Assembly: GCF_002256285.1 (NCBI RefSeq)
Contig: NZ_NKJE01000018.1
Span: 1 to 64,000 of the forward strand
Direction: 5' to 3'
DNA length: 64,000 nucleotides
Source of the DNA: Flavobacterium sp. BFFFF1
GTDB taxonomy: Bacteria; Bacteroidota; Bacteroidia; Flavobacteriales; Flavobacteriaceae
Position 1 is the stretch's first letter, and every line of letters begins with the position of its first letter. Below the pieces are notes generated by a model that worked only from the letters and a program-made list of their open reading frames with translations, searched no databases and was not told where the DNA came from. The position numbers and the translations under genes are program-made. Positions 26,413-35,968 of the stretch are shown in pieces.

Positions 26413-26892
26413 TTATTTAGGCTTTCTGTAAAAAGGGAGTAAGGCCTGCAGTTTCGCCTGGAGTCTTAGCAACGCCGGATTATCAGATGAGTCGAGGCTG
26501 TCGCCTACAAAAAACATATTGTCATTGTAAACAAATTCCTGTTCCGTGCTGTTATCCGGCGACTTGTAATGTCCCACGTCTTCGCCTTTGAAAAAAACAA
26601 TGATATATATATCCTGCATGACAACATCCACCTGTTTCATTGGGGCGCGCATGCACACATCGTAAAAGGTAGAATCGGTGGTGTACCGCACCGTTACCGA
26701 CAACATGCTGTCCTGGCTAATTTCAAAAGGCTTCTCGACGGTCATCCTGTCCGAAAATGCCCAGTGAATCGTAGTCGCATCTTTTAAAATGGCGTTCAAT
26801 TCCTCGACAAAGTCTTTCTTCGCTCTCTCAAACGTCTGTGCTTCGGCCAGTAACGGAAGCAACAGCATAATCAGTAAGATTTTTTTGATCAT
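26413..26892 (-). CDS. Secreted protein of unknown function
   Basis: 159 residues with a clear signal peptide (1-19, MIKKILLIMLLLPLLAEAQ). The mature part is mixed alpha/beta with FVYNDNMFFVGD and a C-terminal helix (NPALLRLQAKLQALLPFY). No Cys lipobox and no recognised family. Flanked by small membrane-protein genes on the same strand. Confidence 0.7.
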   Translation of the reverse strand: MIKKILLIMLLLPLLAEAQTFERAKKDFVEELNAILKDATTIHWAFSDRMTVEKPFEISQDSMLSVTVRYTTDSTFYDVCMRAPMKQVDVVMQDIYIIVFFKGEDVGHYKSPDNSTEQEFVYNDNMFFVGDSLDSSDNPALLRLQAKLQALLPFYRKPK

Positions 26893-26961
26893 TGGTTGTT
26901 GGTTCTAAACAGAACGGCTGAACCAGGAGTTAATTGCCCTGGGCCCAATTCGCCAATGGAT

Positions 26962-27291
26962 TTAGGATCGTTCGGCTTCAGAGTCATTTTTTTGCAGTGC
27001 CTCAGGCAATACATTGTCATGAATTTTTGTAATCTTGCTGTCGCTGATGTAATACAGGATCAGAATGATGGAACTTATAATCGACGAAATACCATTCGCA
27101 GCAATCAACGGCCAGTCACCTCTGAAAAGCCCATAGGCCGTCCAAAGCAGCGTTCCTGCCAACAGCACGAAATAAGTTGCAGGCGAGACGCCTTTGGTGG
27201 TTTTATCCCTGATGATCTTGTATGTCTGTGGTACATTGGCCACCGTAGTGAGTGTTGCAGCAATAATTCCGATATAGTCTGATAATTCCAT
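26962..27291 (-). CDS. SemiSWEET-type sugar transporter (PQ-loop)
   Basis: 109 residues with three membrane helices in the MtN3/SemiSWEET pattern: IGIIAATLTTVANVPQT (the PQ-loop-like motif), TYFVLLAGTLLWTAYGL, and ISSIISSIILILYYIS. In the family two copies dimerise to form a sugar uniporter in the inner membrane. The start at 27291 (MELSDYIG) matches the family; a start nine residues earlier is possible. The DUF3606 gene lies 42 bases upstream on the same strand, so the two may be co-transcribed. Confidence 0.88.
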   Translation of the reverse strand: MELSDYIGIIAATLTTVANVPQTYKIIRDKTTKGVSPATYFVLLAGTLLWTAYGLFRGDWPLIAANGISSIISSIILILYYISDSKITKIHDNVLPEALQKNDSEAERS

Positions 27292-27333
27292 GTTTGTGAA
27301 AGTCTGTTCCGGCAGCATGTCGTGCCCATCAAG

Positions 27334-27519
27334 TTATTTTTTCAGGTAGGCAGCAATTGCAGTAACAAGATTCGTATCTGTATTGGCAACCGCTTCTTTC
27401 AATTCAGCTTCTGTGATATTCCAATGTTCAAGCCAATGCGCCACCTCTGCCCTATTATCCAGATTCACCGCGATGACGTCACGGAATCCTGTTTTTTGAT
27501 TTTTTTCGTCGCTGTCCAT
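27334..27519 (-). CDS. DUF3606 small protein
   Basis: 61 residues, matching the small acidic DUF3606 family: an N-terminal Asp/Lys-rich stretch, then AVNLDNRAEVAHWLEHWNITEAELKEAVANT and a final AAYLKK. Function unknown; members are often stress-associated. Directly upstream of the SemiSWEET gene. Confidence 0.75.
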   Translation of the reverse strand: MDSDEKNQKTGFRDVIAVNLDNRAEVAHWLEHWNITEAELKEAVANTDTNLVTAIAAYLKK

Positions 27520-27749
27520 TTCCTTTTAATTTAGTTTTTTAAAGGTACAGCGACTCAGACAACTTTTATTACAAGATTACGATCATTTATTTATAAAATG
27601 ATCACATTTGCGCATAGTAAAATGGACTTTTCTGATCTTAAAATACTGACCATTAGACAAATAAATTTCTGATACTTCCAGCCAACTGTGTACCGTCCGA
27701 CCCATACCCTATTGCCAAAAGTCCAAAAATCCATACCTTGTTTTAAAAA

Positions 27750-28451
27750 ATGATTACATTAACTGTTATTGACTGGAAACAGGTTTTATTGGGCGAAGAA
27801 CCGCTGGATTTCCTTATTGAAGTCGCGCTTCGTACCACAATCATGTACATCGGCATACTGCTGGCTCTGAAAGCACTGGGCAAAAGGGGCGTGAAGCAGT
27901 TGTCGATTTTTGAATTGGTGATTATCATCGGTTTTGGATCTGCCGCAGGCGATCCGATGTTCTATAAGGATGTTGGCATACTGAATGCGATTGTGGTGTT
28001 CCTTGTTGTAATCCTGCTCTACAAAGCAACGACCTACCTCGTCACCCGGAGCGAAAGAATCGACAGGATCATTGAAGGGGAACCAATTTGCCTCGTATGG
28101 CAAGGGACTTTCTCCATTGCCAATTTCGACAAGGAAACATTAGGCTATGACGAGTTCTTTTCAGAAATGCGGCAGCAGAGTGTATCCCATCTTGGACAAA
28201 TTGAGCAGGCGATCATAGAAGTCTCGGGGAATATCAGCCTATTTTATTATGAAGATAAAGACGTGAAATACGGGCTACCGATTTTACCAAAATTGTATGC
28301 TGAACGCTATGTTCAAATCCTGACTCAAGGCATTTACTCCTGCAGTTTTTGCGGGCATACGCAGGAAATCCAACCCACGGACAAGCACCTTTGTCCTACC
28401 TGTAACAAACAGGAATGGGTGACATCCATCAACAGGCCGCGCATCACATAG
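27750..28451 (+). CDS. DUF421 (YetF-like) membrane protein with C-terminal zinc ribbon
   Basis: 233 residues. Three N-terminal membrane helices (about 25-42, 52-70, 76-92) with the family signature KALGKRGVKQLSIFELVIIIGFGSAAGDP, then the cytoplasmic YetF domain (RIIEGEPICLVWQG...EMRQQSVSHLGQIEQAIIEVSG). Unusual is a C-terminal C-x2-C...C-x2-C zinc ribbon (CSFCGHTQ...CPTCNK, about 197-221), which most DUF421 proteins lack as far as known. A possible promoter with TTG and TACCTTG lies about 25-50 bases upstream. Confidence 0.85.
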   Translation: MITLTVIDWKQVLLGEEPLDFLIEVALRTTIMYIGILLALKALGKRGVKQLSIFELVIIIGFGSAAGDPMFYKDVGILNAIVVFLVVILLYKATTYLVTRSERIDRIIEGEPICLVWQGTFSIANFDKETLGYDEFFSEMRQQSVSHLGQIEQAIIEVSGNISLFYYEDKDVKYGLPILPKLYAERYVQILTQGIYSCSFCGHTQEIQPTDKHLCPTCNKQEWVTSINRPRIT

Positions 28452-28689
28452 TGTCGTGCGGACCGGACGCCACGTAGGCATTGTGATCAATCCATACATT
28501 CTCGAATGTATGTAGAGAGGCTACAACATATAAATGTAATCCTGTAAAATCCCACATGATATACGCCATAGATTTGCACCCGTAGACTACTACCGCTCCA
28601 TGCGCAGCGAAAGACAATGTATTTGGGCATTGGCTATCTCCAGGATGTGCGTAAGAACAGTATTGGACTACATAAAAAAAAAATCTACT

Positions 28690-30660
28690 ATGAAAATTAA
28701 ATTACTACACAAAAGCCTTTGGGGCTTTATGGCTTTCTCATGCCTTTATGCGACGGCTTCGGAGACGAACATGACTCCCACTTACCTGAATCACAAAATC
28801 GTTAATGAGGCGCCTGTTGCGGTAGAAGCGACAAACGTCATGAACACTACCTTCGGGGCACAGTGGACCGCAGTCGCCGGAGCAACGGCTTACCGACTGG
28901 ACGTAAGCGCAACACCTTTCGGTCAGTCTCCAAATGAGACCTACCTGTTTGAAAACCTGCCCGTCGGCAATGTTACTTATTATACCGTAACAGGGCTAGC
29001 GCCAGCGACACCGTATTATTATCGGGTACGGGCTGTTGATGACGAGGGCGTGTCGGCCAACTCAAACATTGTGGGGGTAATCACCACCGATTTTACCATT
29101 TGGAATGGTTCAGAGTGGTCTGACCGTGTACCGACAGCCGGCATTAACGCCATCATTAACGGACTGTATGACAATGGCTCGCAAGGTTCTTTTACAGCGA
29201 AAAACCTGACTGTCAACAACGGTGGCAGCGTCGTTGTGCGTACTGGCACCAATATGACCGTAGTGAATTCGGTAATAAATAATAGTACGCCCAACGCATT
29301 CATTGTGGAGAACAACGCAAACCTGTTGCAACTGGCTGCTGTGAATACGAACTCCGGCGAGATTATCGTGAAGCGCAATGCAGCGATGCGCAGACTTGAT
29401 TATGTGTACTGGTCGTCTCCTGTTGTTGGACAGAATCTTGGATTATTTTCACCGGAAACCCTGTCAAACCGTTTCTTTGTCATCGATGAAGCCGCGAACA
29501 ACTTTGCAGCGGTTAATCCCGCCCTGAACGATTTTACGCCAGCCAAAGGGTTTATGATTCGTGCTCCCAATAACTTCCCGGATATGCCACAAACGTTTTA
29601 CGGCTCTTTCGAAGGTTCGCCGAACAATGGCACGGTTACCATTCCGCTGACATTTAACGGACAAGGCTATAACCTCATTGGAAATCCGTATCCTTCCACC
29701 ATAAATGCGTCAGCATTCCTGCGCCAAAATCCTGAGATCAATACGTTATACTTCTGGACGCACACCGCACAGGGCTCTGAACGGGGAGCCAATTATGCCA
29801 CGGTGAATGCGACCGGCGGTACCTCATCGTCGATGACAAACCCAGTCAGCGAAACACCAAATGGCACCATCCAGGTCGGGCAGGGATTTGTAGCGAAAGT
29901 GAGTGCACCCGTAACGGCGGTTTTCGCAAACACCATAAGGATAGCCAACAACCAAAACCAGTTCTTCAGGACCGAAACTGCCGAGCAAAACAGGGTATGG
30001 CTTAACCTATTGGACGAGAATAACATGTACAGCCAGGCACTTATCGGTTATGTGAGTGATGCGACGGATGGCGAAGACAGTCAATTTGACGGCACTGTGA
30101 TCGACGCGTCAGGCACACAGCTGTATACCACAATTGGTAATGAAACACCTTATGCCATTCAGGGTAAAGCGTTGCCCTTTCATCAAACCGATATGGTAGC
30201 CGTAGGGCTTATGACGGATCAGGTCGGCAGTTACACCATTGCATTGGATCACTTTGACGGTATTTTCGCTGAAGGCCAGGACATTTTCCTGAAAGACAAC
30301 GAAACAAACGTCGTTACGAATATGAAAACGGACAGCTATACCTTCATTTCGGCGATTGGAAATTTCCCCAGCCGATTTTCTATACAATATATGAACAGCA
30401 CGTTAGGCACAACAATTACCGAAGAAGTTAGCAATGATGTCATTGTATTTGCCAAAGATTCCGCAATCGAAATCTTATCAGCGGTACAGCCTATCGTGAA
30501 ATTGGCAGTATTCGACCTGAGCGGACGATTGCTGTACAGCGATAACGACGTCAATAGCAAAACACTTGCTTTGAAAATACTGTCTCCATCTCAAAGCTTG
30601 TTACTGTTTCAAATTACAGATGCCAACGGTACCACAGTAACCAAAAAGCTGTTGTTCTGA
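28690..30660 (+). CDS. Secreted protein with FnIII domain and probable T9SS sorting domain
   Basis: 656 residues from the preferred start (the upstream in-frame start at 28600 would precede the signal peptide). A signal peptide covers about 1-25. An FnIII domain follows (about 40-135: FGAQWTAVAGATAYRLDVSA, APATPYYYRVRAVDDEG), then a beta-rich region with LDYVYWSSPVVGQ and IGNPYPSTINASAFL, shared with the 16726 protein. The C terminus (VKLAVFDLSGRLLYSDNDVN ... KKLLF) looks like a type A sorting domain but is shorter and lacks the usual YPNP start. A TAGATTTG box (28569-28576) matches the -7 consensus. Confidence 0.8.
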   Translation: MKIKLLHKSLWGFMAFSCLYATASETNMTPTYLNHKIVNEAPVAVEATNVMNTTFGAQWTAVAGATAYRLDVSATPFGQSPNETYLFENLPVGNVTYYTVTGLAPATPYYYRVRAVDDEGVSANSNIVGVITTDFTIWNGSEWSDRVPTAGINAIINGLYDNGSQGSFTAKNLTVNNGGSVVVRTGTNMTVVNSVINNSTPNAFIVENNANLLQLAAVNTNSGEIIVKRNAAMRRLDYVYWSSPVVGQNLGLFSPETLSNRFFVIDEAANNFAAVNPALNDFTPAKGFMIRAPNNFPDMPQTFYGSFEGSPNNGTVTIPLTFNGQGYNLIGNPYPSTINASAFLRQNPEINTLYFWTHTAQGSERGANYATVNATGGTSSSMTNPVSETPNGTIQVGQGFVAKVSAPVTAVFANTIRIANNQNQFFRTETAEQNRVWLNLLDENNMYSQALIGYVSDATDGEDSQFDGTVIDASGTQLYTTIGNETPYAIQGKALPFHQTDMVAVGLMTDQVGSYTIALDHFDGIFAEGQDIFLKDNETNVVTNMKTDSYTFISAIGNFPSRFSIQYMNSTLGTTITEEVSNDVIVFAKDSAIEILSAVQPIVKLAVFDLSGRLLYSDNDVNSKTLALKILSPSQSLLLFQITDANGTTVTKKLLF

Positions 30661-30686
30661 TGCCGGTAGGCTTGATAACTTCACCA

Positions 30687-30718
30687 AACTGCAGTCGGAC
30701 GGCTGCAGTTTTTTTTTA
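30687..30718 (+). terminator. Rho-independent terminator after the 28690 gene
   Basis: AAACTGCAG-TCGGACGG-CTGCAGTTTTTTTTT: an 8-9 base stem with a T-run. Confidence 0.85.
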
Positions 30719-30887
30719 ATCCCGCCGCGCCTAAAATGAAGCATCACGCTCTAATCGACTGAAAATCAAATAAAAATTCGCTAACCTTTTTCAAATAACC
30801 GCACCCACGATGATGATTATCCGCAAAAATATCCTAAATTGCTTCATCTACCAGTTCTTGACCTGCTTTTCCCCTAAAAAGCAGACT

Positions 30888-31226
30888 ATGAAGACAACAT
30901 TCCTTATATTATGGCTGGCTTCGGCAACGGGCTTTGCACAGCACCGCTATAGCGAAACGAAAATTTCGCAATTGATCCGCCCGGAATACAATACCTCTTC
31001 ACACCTGATTGTGACCGTCGTGTTGGCGAAAGAACCTGAAAACGATCAATGGACGCCGATCTTTGAGCACAAGGTGCTCGTCAAACGTTTTAAGGATTCC
31101 TCTGAAAAAAAGTTGCAGGAATATGCCCTGGCCGAAGCGGCAGGAAAGAAAATCGTTGAAGAGGAAGAACAGGAATTCCGAAACCGGCAAATGCCGGTAC
31201 CTGTTACGGAGATTAACGAGCGTTGA
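30888..31226 (+). CDS. Small secreted protein, paralogue of the 22416 gene
   Basis: 112 residues, signal peptide about 1-18 (ending GFAQ). It aligns without gaps with the 22416-22754 product, keeping GFAQ-x-RY, IRPxYN, SSH, VLA, Trp-x-Pro, VKRF, GKK and the C-terminal TEI-x-ER. The region between is Glu/Lys-rich and helical. The start at 30888 was preferred over one 26 residues earlier because it yields a normal signal peptide and equal length to the paralogue. Function unknown. Confidence 0.75.
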   Translation: MKTTFLILWLASATGFAQHRYSETKISQLIRPEYNTSSHLIVTVVLAKEPENDQWTPIFEHKVLVKRFKDSSEKKLQEYALAEAAGKKIVEEEEQEFRNRQMPVPVTEINER

Positions 31227-31369
31227 ACACCAAAGGGCTTACTGCAAGCCGGTTCTTCCCAACATCTGACCAGTAAATACCGATAAACAATCGTTAATTT
31301 TTTTTTCAAAATTAGATTTTTATCAATTACTTTTGGAAACGTTATAAATGTTTTCAAACAAACCCTCCC

Positions 31370-31798
31370 ATGAGCAATTCCCCGATTCTCTTTTACATTG
31401 ATGATGATGCGGACGATCTGTTTTTATTTGCTGAAGCCGCTGCAGAGTTGGGCATCGCAGCCCACGTGTTCAGCGATCCTGCGGCGTTATTCCAAACGCT
31501 GAACAACCCGCCGCCGGTACCGTCAATCGTTTTTGCTGACCTGAATATGCCTTTGAAATCAGGGCATGCTATCATTTCAGACATGAGGTCGTCGTCTTCG
31601 TTGAGCAGGATTCCTGTTGTGGTACTTTCTACGGCCAACGATTCGCACAATCGTGAGAAAAGCCGCGACCTGGGCGCCAATTATTACATCTGTAAACCGA
31701 CGAGTTATGATAAGCTCAAGGATGCCATTGCATTTTCAGTGGGGATTGACTGGAACACATTTAATGCTTCGGGACAGGCATTCGTGCACAAAAGCTGA
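31370..31798 (+). CDS. Single-domain response regulator (REC)
   Basis: 142 residues, a stand-alone receiver domain with no output domain. It shows the acidic pair in YIDDDADD (11-12), the phosphoacceptor Asp57 in FADLNMP, the switch Thr in LSTAND (about 87) and the conserved Lys in CKP (about 109). The loop DDDADDLFLF is typical of the Rcp1-like group that pairs with PAS or phytochrome kinases. It ends exactly one base from the stop codon of the oppositely oriented histidine kinase, a likely partner. A TACTTTTG box about 40 bases upstream matches the -7 consensus. Confidence 0.92.
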   Translation: MSNSPILFYIDDDADDLFLFAEAAAELGIAAHVFSDPAALFQTLNNPPPVPSIVFADLNMPLKSGHAIISDMRSSSSLSRIPVVVLSTANDSHNREKSRDLGANYYICKPTSYDKLKDAIAFSVGIDWNTFNASGQAFVHKS

Positions 31799-33367
31799 TT
31801 ATTCCAAAGGAAGCAGGATGTCAAATGACGTTCCTTTGCCAGGTTCACTAATAGCGGTGATCTTACCACGGTGATTCTCGACGATTCTTTTGCATAAAGC
31901 GAGACCAATCCCTGTGCCATGCTTTTTGTCATGTAACCTGTGAAACATCCTGAAAATCTTATCGGCGTGCTCCTGCTTAAACCCGGTTCCATTGTCAGTG
32001 ACTCTGATGTGCACCAGTTTAGCGGAGTCGATGTCATCAATTTGCTGTACCCTAATGTCAATTTGTGGCGTCCCATCGCAAAATTTTATCGCGTTACTGA
32101 TCAGGTTTGTGAAAAGCTGGTGCATTTGTATTGGTATCGCGAAAATCACAGGCAGGCGATCACGTAATATACGACCATTGCGTTCTTCGAGCAATAATTC
32201 GAAATCCACTTCAATGTTACGGATGACGTCATTCAGGTCCACGAAAGCCTTTAGATTGTCTGATACGGGCGTTTGTGAGTATTCCAACACTGCCTTGATC
32301 AGGTGAGACATCCTTTCCGTGGAATTATTTATCTTCTGCAGGTAGGTTTCAGCGGCGGCCCTGTTGCCCATATTGCGCTGCAACAAGTCACTGAACAACA
32401 GTATTTTTCGCAAGGGTTCCTGCAGGTCATGGGACGCGGCGTGTGCATAGTCCTCAAGTTGTTTATTCTTCTGCAGGATCAGGTCTTCTGCTTCTTTTTT
32501 GTGGGTGAGGTCACGCGTTACTTTTGAAAACCCAACGACGCTTCCGGCATCATCGTGCAGCGCGGTAATGACGACACTGCCCCAAAACCGCGTACCATTT
32601 TTCCGAAGACGCCAGCCTTCATGGTTCGCTTTGTTGTGCAGCCGTGCCTGTTCCAGCAAATGTTCCGGCAGTTGTTTCTCGCGGTCTTCAGGCAGATAGA
32701 ACGCCCGGAAACTCTTCCCTATAATTTCATTCTCAGCGTAACCTTTGATGTTTTCGGCACCTTTATTCCAGTTTTGTATCAATCCGTTGCTGTCCAGCAG
32801 TATGATGGCATAATCTTCCACTTCGGCAATCATGCGGTGGTAGCGCTGTTCGCTGTGGTACAATCTTTCATTCTGCAGCTGCAACTCGGCGGCATATCGC
32901 TGCAGGTTTTCTTCTGCGTTGCGCCTTTCGGTCAAATCCCGTGTGATTTTCGAAAAACCGATGATGGCATTGTCTGTGTCATGGAGTGCCGTGATTACGA
33001 TCGATCCCCAGAATTTGGTCCCGTCCCGCTTTACGCGCCATCCTTCATGGCTTGCCTTACCCGCCCGGGCCGCTTCAGAAATCAATCGTTGTGGCAGTCC
33101 GTCAGCGATGTCCGACGCCTGATAAAAGATGCTGAAATTGCGTCCCATTATCTCCTCTTCTGCATATCCCTTGATCTTTGCAGCACCGGGATTCCAGTTC
33201 AGGATATTGCCATCGACGTCAAGAAGCAACAGTGCATAATCAGTAGCCTCTTCAACCATCCGCTGGTAGTAAACCCGCATGGCCGCTTCGCTTTTCTGCA
33301 CGACCACGGCAGGGGCTTGAGGTAGTCTGTCATCGCCTGTTTCGGCTTTGTCTGGATGGTGTTGCAT
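31799..33367 (-). CDS. PAS-PAS sensor histidine kinase, cytoplasmic
   Basis: 522 residues, no membrane helix. Two closely similar PAS/PAC units (about 30-150 and 170-292) share NWN-G-A-IKGYAE, HEGWR, FWGSxVITALHD and GFSK-TRDLT, so one is a duplicate of the other. The HisKA domain has H313 in HAASHDLQEPLRK; the ATPase has LISNAIKF (N box), TDNGTGF (G1) and GTGIGLALCKRIVENHRG (G2). The AASHDLQEPLR form is that of phytochrome-like kinases. It probably phosphorylates the response regulator encoded tail to tail with it. What the PAS domains sense is unknown. Confidence 0.95.
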   Translation of the reverse strand: MQHHPDKAETGDDRLPQAPAVVVQKSEAAMRVYYQRMVEEATDYALLLLDVDGNILNWNPGAAKIKGYAEEEIMGRNFSIFYQASDIADGLPQRLISEAARAGKASHEGWRVKRDGTKFWGSIVITALHDTDNAIIGFSKITRDLTERRNAEENLQRYAAELQLQNERLYHSEQRYHRMIAEVEDYAIILLDSNGLIQNWNKGAENIKGYAENEIIGKSFRAFYLPEDREKQLPEHLLEQARLHNKANHEGWRLRKNGTRFWGSVVITALHDDAGSVVGFSKVTRDLTHKKEAEDLILQKNKQLEDYAHAASHDLQEPLRKILLFSDLLQRNMGNRAAAETYLQKINNSTERMSHLIKAVLEYSQTPVSDNLKAFVDLNDVIRNIEVDFELLLEERNGRILRDRLPVIFAIPIQMHQLFTNLISNAIKFCDGTPQIDIRVQQIDDIDSAKLVHIRVTDNGTGFKQEHADKIFRMFHRLHDKKHGTGIGLALCKRIVENHRGKITAISEPGKGTSFDILLPLE

Positions 33368-33503
33368 TTGATGGGTATCGTTAAAGGTAAAGTTAGCCTT
33401 TTACCATGAATAATTCCGGATTACCGCCGATTGTTTTCCGGTGCTGTTGACCGAGCCTGAAAAAGCGGAAAAATCCCGCAGGATAACATCTAAGATAAAG
33501 GCA

Positions 33504-33530
33504 TAAAAAAACCGGGGAATTCCCCGGTTT
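33504..33530 (-). terminator. Rho-independent terminator of the 33572 gene
   Basis: On the minus strand AACCGGGGAATTCCCCGGTT is a perfect palindromic stem followed by a T-run (the A-run at 33504-33511 on the plus strand). Confidence 0.85.
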
Positions 33531-33571
33531 CTATATGTTGCAAAAGCAACTATGCTAAGCAAAAATTCGCT

Positions 33572-35743
33572 TTATTCCTTAATGACTTTCTTATTGACTA
33601 CGCCGTAATCAGTAGTAATCGTGAAAAGGTAGATTCCTGCCTGCACATTGGAAAGGTCAATCTGTGCTTCGCCGGTTTGCGATGCTGCGGAGTGGATTAA
33701 CCTGCCATTAATATCCGATACGGTAATCTTTGCCGCTACACCATTGGTGCTTACATTGACCAGGTTGCGGGTAGGGTTTGGATAAATGCTAAGGTTGTTC
33801 AAAGCGGCTGTGTTTGTACCAAGAGTAACCGAAAGCACAGCGCTATTTGTAAACGCGGTACTGCAGGTTCCGTTGGTCATAAACGCCCTGACCATCAGTC
33901 CGCTAATGCCTGTCGTTACGACTGTCCCGTCAATCGTAAGTGTATTGGTATCGGTACCGCTGATGCCATCTCCTTCCGGAATGTCGATCCAATTTGCACC
34001 ACCGTCAATACTGCCCTGCCATTGGTAAGTCGCTGCATTGTCTGCTATCACTGAAAAGGATGCTGTTGTGCCTTCCACCAGGTTTTGGTCGGCAGGCTGA
34101 TCCAGAATGTTCACCGGAAGCAATATCGTTAACTCCAATATTTCTGTATGGCAACCGTTGGTTACGTCATACGATCCTGATTCAGTATAGGTGAAACCAT
34201 TTACAGCCCACGTATAACTGTCACACGCTTCCACTACAGCGGTATTGCTGGTTGAAGGGGTAATGGTCAATTCCAATATTTCAGTATGGCAACCATTGGT
34301 TACATCATATGATCCTGATTCGGTGTAAGTGAAACCATTCACAGGCCACGTATAACTGTCACAGGCTTCCACTACAGCCGTATTGCTGGTTGAAGGTGTA
34401 ACTGTTAAATTTAATGTTTCGGTATGGCAGCCGTTTACGACATTGTACGTTCCGGACGCGGTGTATGTGGTCGCATTTTCATCCCAGGTGTAGGAGTCGC
34501 AGGCTGATATCGTGGTTACATTTGAGGTAATTGGCGTAACGGTAACCGATACCGGCACCCTGTCGCTGGAACAAAGTCCCTGAGATTGGGATACATAATA
34601 CGTCTGGGTTACCAGGACTGTGTCTGGCGTCAAGGCTGCTGCGCTTGCTATGGCATCAAACCATTCGATATTGGTTCCTGTCCCGTCAAGATCGGCCACT
34701 GTAGCACCTTCACAAAACGATTGTGTAGCAGCTGCTATAGGATCCGGTAGCGAACACGAAAAGCTCGGCCTGATCATATAGGGCTTAGCGAAAGCAGCGC
34801 CGAACTGCTCGTTGGGCGCCCAAGTCCCAAACGGATTTGATGGCCAGTTCACGTACGTTGAACCAGCAGTAAAAATGGTATTGGTGAGACCAACCTGTAT
34901 GGTTTGTCCATATTCCTGAGCACAGACAACGATGACGTCGCCCGCGTTAAATTCCAATGGTGTAGCCAATGCAAAATCATGCCATCCCGCCGGGTCCAGG
35001 CTCGGGATCATGATTGAAGGCAATGTCTGCAGCAGTTGCGGTACACCACCAACCAGCTTGAAAACAGCACATCCCATCTCCACCGCTACGCCCTGGTTGT
35101 TGGCAACGGTAAAAATACTTACGGAGGACAGCGTAGTGTCGCTGCTCAGCGCAAAAGACTGTCCAAGATAACCTCCATCTCCGGCACCAATACCAAGCGC
35201 TCCGCCGACTACATCATTGTCCCTGGCCATCTCTGACGCAGTGAATTGTACGGTGTACGTGACGTCAGCCGTGCTGGCTACATCTGAAGTACCATCTACC
35301 AGGATGTCATACGTATAGGTGTAAACCCCGGGAGCGGCTGGTGTATATGAAGGCGTAACAGCCAATACTGCTGAAGTAGTTCCTGCAGTCACCAATGTTG
35401 GCGCACTGCTAGCCGTAGCGACTACTGCCATGGTAGGATCCATCACACGAAGGCGAACCACCCCGGTAAAATCGTCGCCGCCGGTGTTCACAATCGCAGC
35501 ACCATATCCGGCCTGAGCCGCTTGCCCTAGCGGCACACGAGTATATTCAGATTTCACCGCCTGCCCTACTGTGGCTGCGATGGAAGCACTTACGCGCGCG
35601 AAGGACGGTGTGGCGGTGGGCGTTTGTTGCAGTGCCGCACTGTGCCGCGTCGCGTGAACGCCGGAAAGCGTGTTTATTGGCGCCTGCTGTCCGTGGACCG
35701 CCGCCGCCAAAAGAAAAGAAAACAGAAGTAATGATTTCCGCAT
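33572..35743 (-). CDS. Large secreted protein with tandem repeats and T9SS sorting domain
   Basis: 723 residues. Signal peptide about 1-19 (ending VHGQ). The N-terminal 330 residues are beta-rich (FTASEMARDNDVVGGALGIG). An Ig-like separator with CSLPDPIAAATQSFCEG follows, then three tandem 46-residue repeats of the form ACDSYTW...GxYxVxNGCHTE..LxLTxTPSTSNTAVVE (about 413-550), then an Ig-like domain (QPADQNLVEGTTASFSV). The last 75 residues are a type A T9SS sorting domain (LSIYPNPTRNLVNVS ... VVNKKVIKE). Probably an adhesin or surface protein. A perfect palindromic terminator follows the stop. Confidence 0.9.
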   Translation of the reverse strand: MRKSLLLFSFLLAAAVHGQQAPINTLSGVHATRHSAALQQTPTATPSFARVSASIAATVGQAVKSEYTRVPLGQAAQAGYGAAIVNTGGDDFTGVVRLRVMDPTMAVVATASSAPTLVTAGTTSAVLAVTPSYTPAAPGVYTYTYDILVDGTSDVASTADVTYTVQFTASEMARDNDVVGGALGIGAGDGGYLGQSFALSSDTTLSSVSIFTVANNQGVAVEMGCAVFKLVGGVPQLLQTLPSIMIPSLDPAGWHDFALATPLEFNAGDVIVVCAQEYGQTIQVGLTNTIFTAGSTYVNWPSNPFGTWAPNEQFGAAFAKPYMIRPSFSCSLPDPIAAATQSFCEGATVADLDGTGTNIEWFDAIASAAALTPDTVLVTQTYYVSQSQGLCSSDRVPVSVTVTPITSNVTTISACDSYTWDENATTYTASGTYNVVNGCHTETLNLTVTPSTSNTAVVEACDSYTWPVNGFTYTESGSYDVTNGCHTEILELTITPSTSNTAVVEACDSYTWAVNGFTYTESGSYDVTNGCHTEILELTILLPVNILDQPADQNLVEGTTASFSVIADNAATYQWQGSIDGGANWIDIPEGDGISGTDTNTLTIDGTVVTTGISGLMVRAFMTNGTCSTAFTNSAVLSVTLGTNTAALNNLSIYPNPTRNLVNVSTNGVAAKITVSDINGRLIHSAASQTGEAQIDLSNVQAGIYLFTITTDYGVVNKKVIKE
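34110..34525 (-). repeat. Three tandem 138-base coding repeats
   Basis: Inside the 33572 gene. Two adjacent units are almost identical at the DNA level (for example CTGTCACA(C/G)GCTTCCACTACAGC(G/C)GTATTGCTGG recurs 138 bases apart); the third is more diverged. Each encodes 46 residues with two Cys. Recent duplication and length variation between strains are likely. Confidence 0.75.
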
Positions 35744-35968
35744 TGTATAATTGTTTAATGGTTACGTTTCGTACGAAATAACCTTCCATGGCGCGTTGGG
35801 AGATACGTGTGACGAACACAGGCTGCGTCAATCCAGTGAAAGAAATTTCGCAACGAATTTAGCACATTAAGAACAAATTACACAATATAAAACCGATTGT
35901 TTTTAATATAGATTACCGGGTTAAAAAACGGTATAATGAAAGCGTTTTGCCCGTACGATACGAAGAAA

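Noticed and set aside
32555..33325. 256-codon open frame on the plus strand
   Set aside because: Antisense to the PAS-PAS histidine kinase, an effect of codon bias; no start context or family.
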